Assembly: GCF_902806685.2 (NCBI RefSeq)
Contig: NC_048537.1
Location: 12,794,720 to 12,858,719 of the forward strand
DNA from: Maniola hyperantus
Taxonomy: Eukaryota > Arthropoda > Insecta > Lepidoptera > Nymphalidae
Direction: 5' to 3'
DNA length: 64,000 bases
Shown here piece by piece: positions 33,188 through 44,344 of this stretch; position 1 is the stretch's first letter; each line of letters opens with the position of its first letter. The notes under the pieces were generated by a model, which had not been told where the DNA came from, searched no databases, and worked only from the letters and a program-made list of their open reading frames with translations. The position numbers and the translations under genes were made by a program.

Positions 33188-34069
33188 TGTTTGGAAAAGT
33201 TTAAGGGAATCAATTGCTTTAATATTCCTCTAAAAAGACAATGTTAAAAAAGTATGAATATTGTTTTAAAAATTGAAAACAATTAATTATTTAATTTATA
33301 AATGACAATCCAACATAATAAAGGAACGTGAAAACGATCATTTTCATTCGTGAGGCGGGCACTCAATTTTTCGCATAACGCACCACCCAATGAAAACACA
33401 AATTAATCTGCTCATTTTTTGCATACAATTTTATTATCATTGAGCTCAAATATCCGAAAGCGATGCATTTCACGACGCGTAATCCCGTGACACAATGATA
33501 CTTATGGATTACCTTTGACGAGATTGAATTCATCATCATAATAAAACTGCATTATTGCTTTATGAATCCGGCTCACGGCTGGGGTGGAAACCGTAAAAAG
33601 AGTTGTATGTGTTTGCGTATGATACGTTTGTAGGCGAAACGAAATCCTGAATCAATATAGTAGAACAGAGAGTGTGGAGAGCGCCTGTGTCGACGCGATA
33701 TCCGACATGGGTCCGGATTAAGCGACGTCAAATCCCGGATTAAGCGGGACCGGGATAAAGCGAAGCCGGGTTCGACTGGAGTCCGGGTCAGCGGGATTTC
33801 GCCCGGGCAATAAAAGTGTCTGCAGCCGATTTAGGCTGAGCCCGTAGGCAATTCGGCTCGGTTACCAATTGCTAGGTAATTTCGGCGTACGAGCGCGATC
33901 TGTCTGCACAAAGCCGTTCTAATGCCCGCCAGTGGGATTAGCCTAGTGTCATCTGGCCCTTACAATTTATTGGACCCAATCAGAGATGTTCGAATTAAGA
34001 TTAAAGGTCCTATTTTGATTTGAAACCTTTTAATTATTTATCTAAGTATGAATTTGAGAATAAAGTACT
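33188..34069. other. Repeat-poor island with clustered GGATTA sites
   Basis: 33340-33560 and 33660-33960 match none of the repeat families here. GGATTA occurs at 33715-33720, 33737-33742 and 33935-33940, the first two as CCGGATTAAGCG, with related GGGATAAAGCG between. These are the K50 homeodomain recognition sequence. No gene. Candidate enhancer by inference. Confidence 0.4.
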
Positions 34070-34160
34070 CTTCTGACTGACCAGGTTGTTCTATCAACGC
34101 ACATCCTGAGCCGCTAGAGTTAAAAACTTAAAATTTTAACAGTAAGTTCCTTTTATGGCA
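34070..34160 (+). repeat. HelC relic
   Basis: CTGACTGACCAGGTTGTTC and TATCAACGCACATCCTGAGC only. Confidence 0.35.
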
Positions 34161-34458
34161 TGTTTTAGTCGGAAATTTGGTAAAATATGAAATCAAACTG
34201 TTTATGAAAATTCGTCACTAACCAAACGTCGGAGATGTTTGTTTCAAATTCTAAACTCTATGGTTTCAATGCTTGAACTTCTTCAACGTTATGGAGAACT
34301 CTTCTCTTATTTAGGTTCTCCTACATTAACTATTTATAATTTAAAATTCGCCATGTTTTGTTTGTTAGCATTGACCAAATGTAGCATTCAGTGGATATAC
34401 TTCAGTGGATATTAGAACTTTTATTTGTTTTTTAATTACCTCTGAACCTATAATAATA

Positions 34459-34622
34459 CCAGCCGATGCCCGCGAGTTTGTCCGCGTATAATTAGGATTT
34501 TTATTTAATCCCGTGAGAACTTTTTTATTTTCTGGTATAAAAAGTAGCCTATAGCAGTCGAACTTTGGGACGTGATTGAAGGACAAACCAATAACCCAAC
34601 AAACAAACACATTTATAATATG
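34459..34622 (-). mobile_element. HelB Helitron-type repeat, shortened
   Basis: CCGATGCCCGCGAGTTTGTC, GTGATTGAAGGACAAACC, AACAAACAAACAC. Both extreme ends are damaged. Confidence 0.65.
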
Positions 34623-34648
34623 AGTAGAGATAATATGGGTATAGTGAT

Positions 34649-34802
34649 ATACACGACAGGTCGAGATGGCAACCGGGGCATGAGGCGGAGGGACGCCCCG
34701 CACTCCCGCACGACACCCGCGTTATCCTGCACCGGGCTAGCGCGGGGGCTGTGCAGGTATGCGGGGCGTCCCCTACCCGATTGCCATCTCGACCTGTCGC
34801 TT
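34649..34802. mobile_element. MITE P2, full palindrome
   Basis: ACGACAGGTCGAGATGGCAA on the left is complemented by TTGCCATCTCGACCTGTCG on the right around a GC-rich core. Best-preserved P2 copy. Short frames through it are artefacts of its base composition. Confidence 0.75.
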
Positions 34803-35341
34803 AAAATGTACCTACAGTACATACTTTGTGTTCAAAACTAACTGTTTATGCAATAACCCCGCTGCACGGGCGTAATTGGAGTTTTCTAGGAGAGCCTAAT
34901 CCGCGCTCGTTATTATGGGGGCACGCTAATCCGGATCGGAGATTCATTAGGACGAGATTATACTCTATTGAAATCTGGCTTAAGCCCAGAGACGAGCGGA
35001 TATCATCATTTAATTTAGGTGACGAGCGAGCGGTATGAACCGATAAGTGCTTTCGCTTATTGATTTCCTATTGACGCGTGGGTGGCGGAAAAATACACTG
35101 TGTAGGTTTTACCTAGATGCTTTTGACTAAAGAAAAACGTACATGATTTATATTTTCATTTCAAGTACTTGTTTTTGCCGTGACCACGACTCATGCAACT
35201 GGGTCGAAATATAGACAAATCAAAATTATCAAATAAAAGTGTGGCTATCTATTTATCTTTTCAGTCTTCTTGATAAAAAATTTTAGAGGCGGACATAGCT
35301 ACTTTACTGCAGGAAAATATCTAACGCACCTAAGTATATAA
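34803..35341. other. Repeat-poor island with TAATCC sites
   Basis: 34860-35040 is GC-richer and unlike the repeats here, with TAATCC at 34897-34902 and 34927-34932 (the latter CTAATCCGGATCGG). No coding evidence; 35050-35341 is AT-rich. Confidence 0.35.
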
Positions 35342-35768
35342 AATCCGGCCAAGTGTAAGTCAGATTCGCGCAACGAGGGTTTCGTATTACAGTCGTATTT
35401 TTTCGACATTTTGCACGATAAATCAAAAACTGTTATGCATAAAAATAAATGAAAAATCTGTTTTAAAATTTACAAGTAAAGCCCTTTCATATGATACTGT
35501 ACTTGGTAGTTATCTTACTTTGAGAATTGAAAATACTAATTATTTGTTCAAGAACACATTTTATTTTATTTTTGTGATGTAACCACAATTCACGGTTTTC
35601 GGATTTATTCCTTTCCTTGTGCTATAAGACCTACCTACCAGCCAAATTTCATGATTCTAGGTCAACGGGAAGTACCCTGTAGGTTTCTTGACAGACCGGC
35701 AGACAGACAGACAACAAAGTGATCCTATAAGAGTTCCGTTTTTCCTTTTGAGGTACGGAACCCTACAA
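35342..35768 (+). repeat. F3 family repeat, full length
   Basis: ATCCGGCCAAGTGTAAGTCA start; AGGTACGGAACCCTACAAA end. Confidence 0.7.
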
Positions 35769-36271
35769 AAATTAAATTTCAGGTTCAGAAATGTACCAAC
35801 TACCAACTTGTATTCAACGCATGCATAAAACTTCTAGATTTGTGAAGATTACTTGAATAAATACGTACTGCTATTAATTTATCACGGCGTAGTGCGTATC
35901 AAGTGGAGTAGGTACAATTTTGGGGTAAAAGTAGGGATGGCTCACGTTTACCCCCAAAACATCGAAAGCCAATTTATCTCATGTGATAATATTGACATGA
36001 GATACCGTAAAAGAGAAGCAAAGGTGGGGAAAATCAATGGCAGCATTAACCTTATTGGATAAGTCTGTGGAGATACATCAAACGGTTAAGAGAGAGTAAA
36101 CAAAAGGCAAATATTTCCTGATGAAAAGCCCCAGTACCTAATTACGTTGATACATTCGCTTGTGACCGTTGAGGCTTTGTGGTTACAATACGGGTTCCAA
36201 TCTTGGACACGCACAATAATTTTAGTCTCGTCTAGTCTAGTTCTCTGATTGGTATTAGACGATATATCAGT
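35769..36271. other. Gene-free sequence
   Basis: No gene or recognised repeat. A 69-codon frame at 35853 has no family resemblance. Confidence 0.35.
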
Positions 36272-36481
36272 ACCCATATCATAAATGCGAAAGTGTGCTT
36301 GTTTATTGGTTTGTCCTGCAATCATGTTGGAACGGAGCAACGAATCGATGTGATTTTTTGCATGGGTATAGTTAAAGACCTGGAGAGTGACATATGCTAC
36401 TTATCACGAGAAATCAATGAGTTCCCACGGGATTTTTGAAAATCTAAATCCACCGCGTACGAAGACGCGGGTATCAGCTAG
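36272..36481 (+). mobile_element. HelB Helitron-type repeat, full length
   Basis: TACCCATATCATAAATGCG start; TTTTTGCATGGGTATAGTTA interior; end ACGCGGGTATCAG-CTAG/T. Confidence 0.75.
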
Positions 36482-36599
36482 TCTACTACCTAATAAAAAA
36501 AATATCTTAGAAAAGCTATTGGTAGATATTTTAACTATTAATATTATTAAAATCTATTCTAATGAGATGGAAGACTTGGGCCAGGCATCACTTTAAATA

Positions 36600-36922
36600 T
36601 CATCATCATCATCATCATCATGATCAACCCATCACCGGCTCACTACAGAGCGCGGGTCTCCTCTCAGAGTGATAAGGGTTTTGGCCATAGTCTACCACGC
36701 TGGCCATGTGCGGATTGGTAGACTTCGCACACCTTTGAGAACATTATGGAGAACTCTCAGGCATGCAGGTTTCCTCACGATGTTTTCCTTCACCGTTAAA
36801 GCAAGTGATATTTAATTAATTAAAACGCACATAATTCCGAAAAGTTAGAGGTGCGTGCCCGGGATCGAACCCCCGACCTCCGATTAGAAGGCGGACGTCC
36901 TAACCACTAGGCTATCACTGCT
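36600..36922 (-). mobile_element. tRNA-derived SINE, full length
   Basis: (ATC)n tail at 36600-36620. B box GGTTCGATCCC (minus) near 36868. A-box end CTAACCACTAGGCTATCAC at 36899. About 98% like the copy at 38720 by eye, so both are probably recent. Confidence 0.88.
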
Positions 36923-38265
36923 TTGTCTATATTAAATATATTACTTTAAATATTTTACTACGAAAAGGAAAATAATACTTAGTTGGTACCTAGTATAATT
37001 ATGTACTTAGGTACTTATCTATAAAATTGTATATCTGTATTCTCTTGCTTTTGAATAATATTAATGAATAAGTAATTTGATTGAAAATACATAAGGTATT
37101 GCAATATAAAGTAGGTAGGTACAGAACTCTAGTATTTTTTTCCTGATTATCTGAATTCTAAATCTATTATTTATACATATTATTATGAATCCGAATGTTA
37201 TCTGTTTTATACATGTTAACCAATAAATCAACCAATTTTTACAGGCAACAAACAAGATATAGATTAGGTATATTTTGGAAACGGATATAGGATATGTTTT
37301 TAAAGATTGGAAACGTTTAAAAACCTTAATCCACGCGGACAAAGTCGCGGCCAAAAGAATTATATTACCTACTTATATTTAAAAAAACTGAAATCGAGCT
37401 AAATATATCCCAACAGATGTGAGTTTTATACGATTGTCTGGATGATCACACATATCCCTCTATAGAAGTACAATGGGCTAAAGGGTTGAATAAAAAGATT
37501 AAAGGATTAAACCCTGGTCAAACAAAACGCGTGTTGGCAGCGGCTCGCCGCCGCGCCGTGGCAGCAGTTCCTGAATACTACAAGACACTGTATGAAGTAA
37601 GAATGAGGGTAGTATGGCTTAGCAGTAGTAGCTGGATGGTTGGCCGACTTTGCAGGTCGCTTAGCTGTCAAACCCTATTATTATTACTAACATCAAATAT
37701 TAATCTCTAAACTTAAAATTTGAAATCGTACAATTAACGTCCGATTTCAATATTTAATCTATCTCTAATCTGTCGATAGGTTACTAAGCAACGTTGTTGT
37801 TCGTCAAAATGTGTTCTCTTGATGTGTAAAAATTATGGGAGATCACCGTGGTCTATTACTTAATATTCTTATTTTTGAATCTGCTTTTTGAATCGGGCGG
37901 GAATACAGTCTTGACATATAAATGGCACAAGCTATCCTACATGTGTCACTTATGACATATTTCAACAAAACCCCTACAATTATCGAAAGGGGACACTACT
38001 CTCAGAAATGAGCAATACGACGCAGAGAGAATACGATGCGCGTCAAACTGATACCACGCGTTTTGTTTGACCACGGTTTAATCGTAGTAAAGAGTTGCTA
38101 CAGCTATTGTGGTAATGACGCAAACAGGTTCATATTAATAGAATATAAGTATTAAATTAAAACATAATATTTTTAATCCGATTTCTATTTGTTATATAAT
38201 GTGTATGCCTTTAATTTAATTAAAAAGAGACTAGCAAATAGAATACTTTAAAGATTATTTTTTTT
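36923..38265. other. Gene-free sequence
   Basis: A HelA end fragment (CCTTAATCCACGCGGACAAA) lies at 37324-37353. An Ala/Arg-rich 74-codon frame at 37486-37710 has no recognised family. ACCACGCGTTTTGTTTGACC near 38055 recurs in similar form at 53835. Confidence 0.35.
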
Positions 38266-38457
38266 TAGCTGTGTCCACACTTAGAGCGGCAGCCTGTCCA
38301 GCCAGGCTAGACTTTTCGGCTAACGCGCTATGAAGATAAACACAGCTAGACCGCAGAAGAGGAGCATCTCTCGGTGGCGCGTTCTCAGATATCAGGCAAT
38401 GCAAGCTGGGTCAAGAAAACCCTTACGAGGCTGCCGCGCTATGTGTGTACATAGCTA
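38266..38457. mobile_element. MITE with 30-base terminal inverted repeats
   Basis: Left end TAGCTGTGTCCACACTTAGA (30 bases, 38266-38295) pairs with the right end 38428-38457 at about 26 of 30 positions. TA at both ends suggests a TA target. No coding. Confidence 0.6.
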
Positions 38458-38719
38458 AAATAACAAAATAGAGTGGGCGTCCTTCTAAAGCAAATGCTAA
38501 TATTAGTTATATATTTTTGTTAAGGTGATAATAACACACAATAAGTTCAAGTGCAAGTAATTTACTTTGATCACTGGATTAAGATATTACTTACATAGCT
38601 ATCCAACCTTTTTTTATTTAAGAACGGATTACCTTGAATATTAATATAATAGAGGCTTATATTATGGCTTGTCGATATAATTGAATATCATAATATTATA
38701 AAGATAGCCAACGAGGATT

Positions 38720-39035
38720 CATCATCATTATGATCAACCCATCACCGGCTCACTACAGAGCGCGGGTCTCCTCTCAGAGTGAGAAGGGTTTTTGGTCATA
38801 GTCTACCACGCTGGCCATGTGCGGATTGGTAGACTTCACACACCTTTGAGAACATTACGGAGAACTCTCAGGCATGCAGGTTTCCTCACGATGTTTTCCT
38901 TCACCGTTAAAGCAAATGATATTTAATTAATTAAAACGCACATAACTCCGAAAAGTTAGAGGTGCGTGCCCGGGATCGAACCCCCGACCTCCGATTAGAA
39001 GGCGGACGTCCTAACCACTAGCCTATTACAGCTTA
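38720..39035 (-). mobile_element. tRNA-derived SINE, full length
   Basis: ATCATCATTATGATCAACCC tail to CCTAACCACTAGCCTATTAC head; intact B box. Confidence 0.88.
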
Positions 39036-39669
39036 TAACGAGGATTAATTAGATATAATGTTTTGTAAAACACATTATAATTTTATATAATAGTCACTTG
39101 CCACTAGGTATTGATAGGTAACAAGAAATGTTGTTCCACTTTTGAAGAAAAGAAGTACGGGAAAAGAAAATGCATTAGTGAAAATGGGAAACATTTGTAC
39201 GTGTTTTCGACAATGCTTCGTGCCCTACGGTAGGTCGCGGTTTTACCCTATTCCGAGGTTCATTGACTATCTCAACCCCCAATAAAATTTACACTCGAAT
39301 ATAAATCTCATGAATAAGAACTTAAAACACATTTTAACTTGTTAGCTATTTTTTTTAGTTTACAACTGGAAACCGAAGATAAGCCGTGGGATTAGTTCGG
39401 CGGAACGTAAAAAGAATAAAAAGATTTTAACCCTGATTGAGTCCCATGCTTTACGAGTGAGCATGCGCCTATTCCATATTTAAATAAAATGGTTTTTAAA
39501 TATCGAACATTTTCGTTTCATTTGAATAGCAAAAATAAAAAAGTTAAACAACCTCGATTTTATTAGCCAAATTGATATATTTTAAACAGTTTTCATGCTT
39601 CGAACTTAATATTTTTTTATTATTTATGAAAGTCGTGATTTTTTTACCCATTAAGTCCATGTACACCTA
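39036..39669. other. Gene-free AT-rich sequence
   Basis: Nothing recognised. Confidence 0.4.
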
Positions 39670-39995
39670 ATATAATATTAGAGGTAGGTACATGCGAAAG
39701 TGTGTGTCTGTTTGTCTGCTAGCTTTTCACGGCGAATTCGTTTAACTGATTCTGACGTTTGGTACAATCTTACAAACGAGGGACGGACATGGACTAGGTT
39801 CTCTGTGTCTCGGAAAATTAGAGTTCCCAGGAGATTTTTAAATTATATAAATTCACATCAAACGAAGCTGTGGACGTCAGCTATTTGGTTCAGAAATAGC
39901 TTGCATCCCGGAGACCGATATAGGCTACTTTTTATCTCGGAAATTCAAAAAGTTCCCACGGGATTTTTTAAAAACTTAATGTAAAGTCGGGAGAT
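39670..39995 (+). mobile_element. HelA repeat with a second HelA 3' fragment behind it
   Basis: First unit 39670-39884 (TGCGAAAGTGTGTGTCTG to GAAGCTGTGGACGTCAGC). Second unit 39890-39995 repeats ATAGCTTGCATCCCGGAGAC to GGGATTTTTTAAAAAC. Confidence 0.55.
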
Positions 39996-41602
39996 TATAT
40001 TCCAATATTTGTAATATTTTCCTTTAATGATAAAAGGTAAGGTAATATTTATTTTATCTTTGACAATAATAGAAACTTTAGTTTGCTTTGGTTTGATGAA
40101 CTTTATTGACTCTAAAATCTCTTTGAAGCGAAATCTCTTCGGACATTCAAAAAGTACGCTGTGTATACATCCAACATACTTATATGTACATAGATATATG
40201 TAGGCACTTGGCGCGGTCTGTAGGGAGATAATCCCATCTTTCGTCCCTGTCGCGCACTCAGGTGCCGTCCGCAAATCCTATCCCCATCCCACTCTAATCC
40301 CTTATTTGAATCTTATCAGATCTCAGGAGATACACCGGTAGTGGTCGTAGTCCGATGTGTGCATGTTAGTTGTGGGTTTAGCGGATAGGGTTGTCACTTG
40401 TCTAAAATATATTTTTTTTAATTTTTGCGTAATATATCTAATATAATTGATCCACAGAATAAAGAGAACTTCAATAAAAAGTGGACTTTGAATTGACTAA
40501 TTACAGCCAGAAGCTTAGTAGGTACAGTACAGATTTATAGCAGCTTACTCCTACAAAGTCACGGCTGGGAATTATTACTGTAGAGGCAATGATCGTCAGG
40601 GATGGGCTTTGAAGGTTTAATCCCTCCAAATCCTAGACAAGTAATTTAAAAAAAATGTAAGTATATAGATACTTGATTTTCTTGATTTTCCTGATTATTT
40701 TTTCTGCACAAATATTAAAAAATTACGCACGTGCTTTTATTTAATATTTGTTCTCTGACCATACTTTCTCATTTCAAATTAATTATTTTTTGAAGTTTTC
40801 CGCCTACCTTGAAATCTGTTAACGGCCAAAATAATATGTTGTGGCATTTGTCTAATAATATCAGCAGACATAAATTACCTTAAAGACCAGTTCGGTTTCC
40901 TAATTATATCTGATAGTGAAACTAAAACGATTACATTTCTTCTATAAAATAATTTTCAATTACTTAAATCTTGAATATATCTAAGTTTAAGCTGATGTGT
41001 CAGCATTCAATAAGTTAAGTAAGTATACTTGTGTGTATGTGAAATATCAAGTGACTTATTAAAATGTCTGGACATTATGATACCTACTATTTTTCTGAAT
41101 ATGTTGACTGGTTATTTTATTATTAAAACTACTTTTAACTAGATTAAACATTTTGCATAGAAGATTAACAAGTTTTATTAATGGGTATCTACGCGTGCGA
41201 TCATTACTTATCTTTCTTATAGGCTTAGTTCTACAAGCGCCATTCAGTTCCTGGATGATCGTAAATTAGCATAATAGAAATAGATGTTAAGGCAATAAAT
41301 AAAATGAGAATAGATTCTTAGTGCCATTATTTGAATTAATAAGAAGTAGGTATAGCTCGAGTAACAACTAGCAGCTTATAATGTTCCATATAATAAATCT
41401 TAACCATAAACTACATATTATTTAAGTATGATATTTATGTCCGAAATTCATTTGTGTAAAAGATTTTAAAAGTTTAATGTGGCCAGTAGGTACATTTAAC
41501 GTTAAACAGAATGAAGGTATTGTTTGTATAGTGTGTAAATGGTTTAAAAATCATCATAACATATACCTATGTCAACTTATGTAGAGCTGTCTCTGAGTGT
41601 CT
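39996..41602. other. Gene-free AT-rich sequence
   Basis: TAATCCC-type sites near 40228 and 40294. No gene, RNA or recognised repeat. Confidence 0.35.
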
Positions 41603-41853
41603 GATGTCGCTGAGTGAGAAGGGTTTTGGCCCTACCACGCTGGCCATGTGCGGATTGTTAGACTTCACACACCTTTGAGAACATTATGGAGAACTCTCAG
41701 GCATGCAGGTTTCCTCACGATGTTTTCCTTAACAGTTAAAGCAAGTGATATTTAATTAATTAAAACTAACATAACTCCGAAAAGTCAGAGGTGCGTGCCC
41801 GAGATCGAACCTCCGATTTGAAGGTGGACATCCTAACTACTAGGCAATCACAG
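41603..41853 (-). mobile_element. tRNA-derived SINE, tail truncated
   Basis: GAGTGAGAAGGGTTTTGGCC to CTAACTACTAGGCAATCAC; the (CAT)n tail is missing and a piece of the body is deleted after TTTGGCC. Confidence 0.75.
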
Positions 41854-41872
41854 CGTCTAGTCTTTGGCGTTG

Positions 41873-42062
41873 TCCTAATACAACGCGGATGCGCGATGAT
41901 CGCAAGTTCGCGCGATTTTACTTGTACGAACACGCAATCAAACATACCAATCTCAAATAGGTGTCCTAATCGGCATTCGCGCGATGATCACGTATTCGCG
42001 TTCTATTTAGACGCAAGCACGCGATAGTCGCATGATGATGACGTCATCGCGTTGTATTAGGG
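41873..42062. mobile_element. MITE with CCTAATACAACGCG ends
   Basis: CCTAATACAACGCG near 41874 is exactly complemented by CGCGTTGTATTAGG ending at 42061. Inner arms also pair (GCGCGATGATCGC / GCGATAGTCGC). A CCTAATCGGC block mid-way hints at a nested second unit. Confidence 0.65.
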
Positions 42063-42067
42063 GTTTG

Positions 42068-42160
42068 TTAGCAAGTCGTCCCATTCGCAACTCGTCCCAC
42101 GTTCGCAACTCGTCCCATTCGCAGTTCGTCCCATTCGCAACTCGTCCCACTCACATTTTG
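42068..42160. repeat. Minisatellite, 14-16 base unit (TTCGCAACTCGTCCCA)
   Basis: Six tandem units of TTCGCAACTCGTCCCA with small length changes. Directly follows the MITE. The open minus frame across it (repeated Ala-Asn-Gly-Thr-Ser-type peptide) is a repeat artefact. Confidence 0.85.
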
Positions 42161-42301
42161 CCCTTTTCGCAGGACGACGCCTATACCTATAGGTACTTAT
42201 AGGTATACGTAAATCGTGATTCAAGTTCATGTTGGATACTGTTAAAAAATACCCATTGAAGTACAAAGTTATAGCACACCCCTGTCAAACAAGAATACAT
42301 T

Positions 42302-42659
42302 TAAGGTGCGTCCACACTGAATCCGCGATTAATGCTTCGGATGGCGATTGAAGCTAAATTTATGTTTCTGCATGTCACCAGATTATGTGACGGAGGGACG
42401 TAAACAGCTGCGCTGATCCGCCGCTAAACTATCTCCCTGGTATTGATATATTGATTACACCTGCTCGTTAATATTCATAAGATCCACGGGGACGAGAAAA
42501 TGTCTTGTGTTGGCCTGAATCTTTTGATATGATATGCAAAACTTGGTATAACCTGTACCTACTGCCAGTTTTCATCGCGCGTTCGATAAAATTTTGTGTA
42601 CTAAAAAGCCAATACATTCAACGACTGTCTGGTGGTAGACAGACGTTTTTCTGTTGATG
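42302..42659. other. Gene-free sequence, possible MITE arm
   Basis: GTGCGTCCACACTGAATCC resembles MITE ends of the 'TGTCCACACT' type, but no matching second arm was found. Confidence 0.3.
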
Positions 42660-42871
42660 ATACGTCATACGTGTGACTTCGTCCGAGTGGAGTAGGTTTT
42701 AAAAATCCCGTGGGAACTCTTTGATTTTCTTGGATAAAAAACAGCCTATGAAACTCTCCAGGTCTTTAACTATTCATGCAAACAGATACATCGATCCGTT
42801 GCTCCATGGCGGCGTGATTGAAGGATAAATCTACAAACAAACACACTTTCGCATTTATGATTTGGGTAGTG
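42660..42871 (-). mobile_element. HelB Helitron-type repeat
   Basis: GTGACTTCGTCCGAGTGGAG, CCCGTGGGAACTCTTTGATT, ACACTTTCGCATTTATGAT. The CTAG is not preserved. Confidence 0.65.
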
Positions 42872-43507
42872 TGTTAGTGATTCTTCTATAAACGTGTAGG
42901 TGTTTGTTTGAAAATTATATTTTTCTAATATTAAAATCTCATAAGTAGGTAAGTAGGTAACTATCCCTTCTATTACCTTATTAATTAGGGAACCGCTAGA
43001 GCGATTTTAATGAATTTTGGCATCAAAATAGCTGGCATTTTGGAGACAGATGCATCATTAATGGTCTAAGGTTTAACATAGATTTCATACTGGGTATCTA
43101 GAAAAAAACTAGCCATAAACAAGATAAAGTCTACGAAAATCTATATTTTAATAAAGTAAAGCTTCGCATTCCTGACCGGAATTAATTTTAACGGGCCAAT
43201 ATTTTACGAAGGAGGCAACACGAATTAAAGGTTTATTTCTTGTGCGTATAATAAGATAATATTCCTAACCCTTTGTAGGGATTAAGATTTTGTTAAGGGC
43301 GGCTCTAAGCCCCACGAGCCTCGCCAGACGATCGTCCGACCCCTTCTATTCACTTCTATGGTTTTTATGAGTCTTTAAACAAAGAGATTTATTTATAATG
43401 TTCTTCTATTTAAATTGAACGGAAAGCTCATCTATAGGGCTTTAATTTAGCTTTCATATATTTTCAAGTATTTTTCGGTTCATTTACATTACAATTATTA
43501 GAATAAT
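42872..43507. other. Gene-free sequence
   Basis: No gene; 42975-43060 resembles a diverged interspersed repeat (AACCGCTAGAGCGATTTTAA). Confidence 0.3.
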
Positions 43508-43673
43508 AGACGATGCCCGCGACTTCGTCCGCGTGGATTTTTTTTTAAATCCTGTGGATGCTAGCTATCACTGTACCAAATTTCGTCACAATCAGTTGAA
43601 CAGTTGAGCCGTGAAAAGCTAGCAGACCAACAGACAGACAGACACACTTTCGCATTTATAATATTAGTATGGA
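43508..43673 (-). mobile_element. HelA repeat, internally deleted
   Basis: GATGCCCGCGACTTCGTCCG at one end, CGCATTTATAATATTAGTATG-GA at the other; CTAG mutated to CTAT on the element strand. Confidence 0.7.
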
Positions 43674-43936
43674 TTTTCTTTGTTTTAACTCTATCATAAA
43701 ATATACTTTTATGGTAAAACGTTAGTTTTGTTTTGAGTAAACCATGAGTGATTGACGCAGAATGTGACACGTGAGATTCAGATATGACTTTTTAAACTAA
43801 TCCGTTTGTTTTTTAAACGTTGTTACTTTGTTTTTGAACTATAACGATGTCCATCACCCTACTTACATTCTTGCCTAATGCTAATGCTCAATTGTTCTAT
43901 CACACACCTACCTTATAAATCTGAATAAGATTATAG

Positions 43937-44173
43937 CCGATGAGGTAGTCGAACAATTCAATAGGCAAGGACCTACCTACTCAAATCAAAATATTATAGT
44001 TTTGACCGATTCCCCAGAGCTGCGACACCAATTCCATAAGGCTGATCTTGATAAATGGGCAGGATCATCCTTAGAGCGGCTACAGTTAAACAATCCAGAT
44101 GACTCGAGATTTTTTATCAATCGATCAGGAGCTCAGCTGATTGCGAGTCTCTGTTGTTGCCGCCAGATTAAAG
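43937..44173 (+). other. Candidate coding exon or gene fragment, unrecognised
   Basis: An open plus frame runs from about 43885 to 44232. Between an AG acceptor-like TTATAG (43931-43936) and an AAAG/GTAGGT donor at 44174 it gives 78 codons, for example IIVLTDSPELRHQFHKADLD and FFINRSGAQLIASLCCCRQI. The composition looks protein-like (mixed polar residues, few Lys/Asn/Ile-only stretches) and the phase is symmetrical (2 bases in, 1 out). No family is recognised. It could be a captured exon, a mobile-element exon or chance. It lies in antisense to the host gene. Confidence 0.25.
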
Positions 44174-44344
44174 GTAGGTACTTAACTACGCATATTATAC
44201 TAGGCACATACATGATACGTGTTATACACTAACAAGCTAACAAGCATTGATCTGAAAAGTCGCAGTAATACGAACTTGTTTAGCTGAATATTTTTTTAAA
44301 GAGATTAGGTAAGTATTATTTAAATAAGGCGATCCGTTAGAAGA

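Noticed and set aside
34572..34841. Frames of 69-89 codons on both strands
   Set aside because: They run through the palindromic P2 MITE and reflect its composition.
37486..37710. Ala/Arg-rich 74-codon frame
   Set aside because: Low-complexity GC-rich run, no homology recognised, no clear splice sites.
37770..37792. GTTACTAAGCAAC as an RFX X-box
   Set aside because: A single imperfect palindrome in AT-rich intron sequence, with no promoter context.
42057..42266. Minus-strand repetitive peptide frame
   Set aside because: Translation of the TTCGCAACTCGTCCCA minisatellite.
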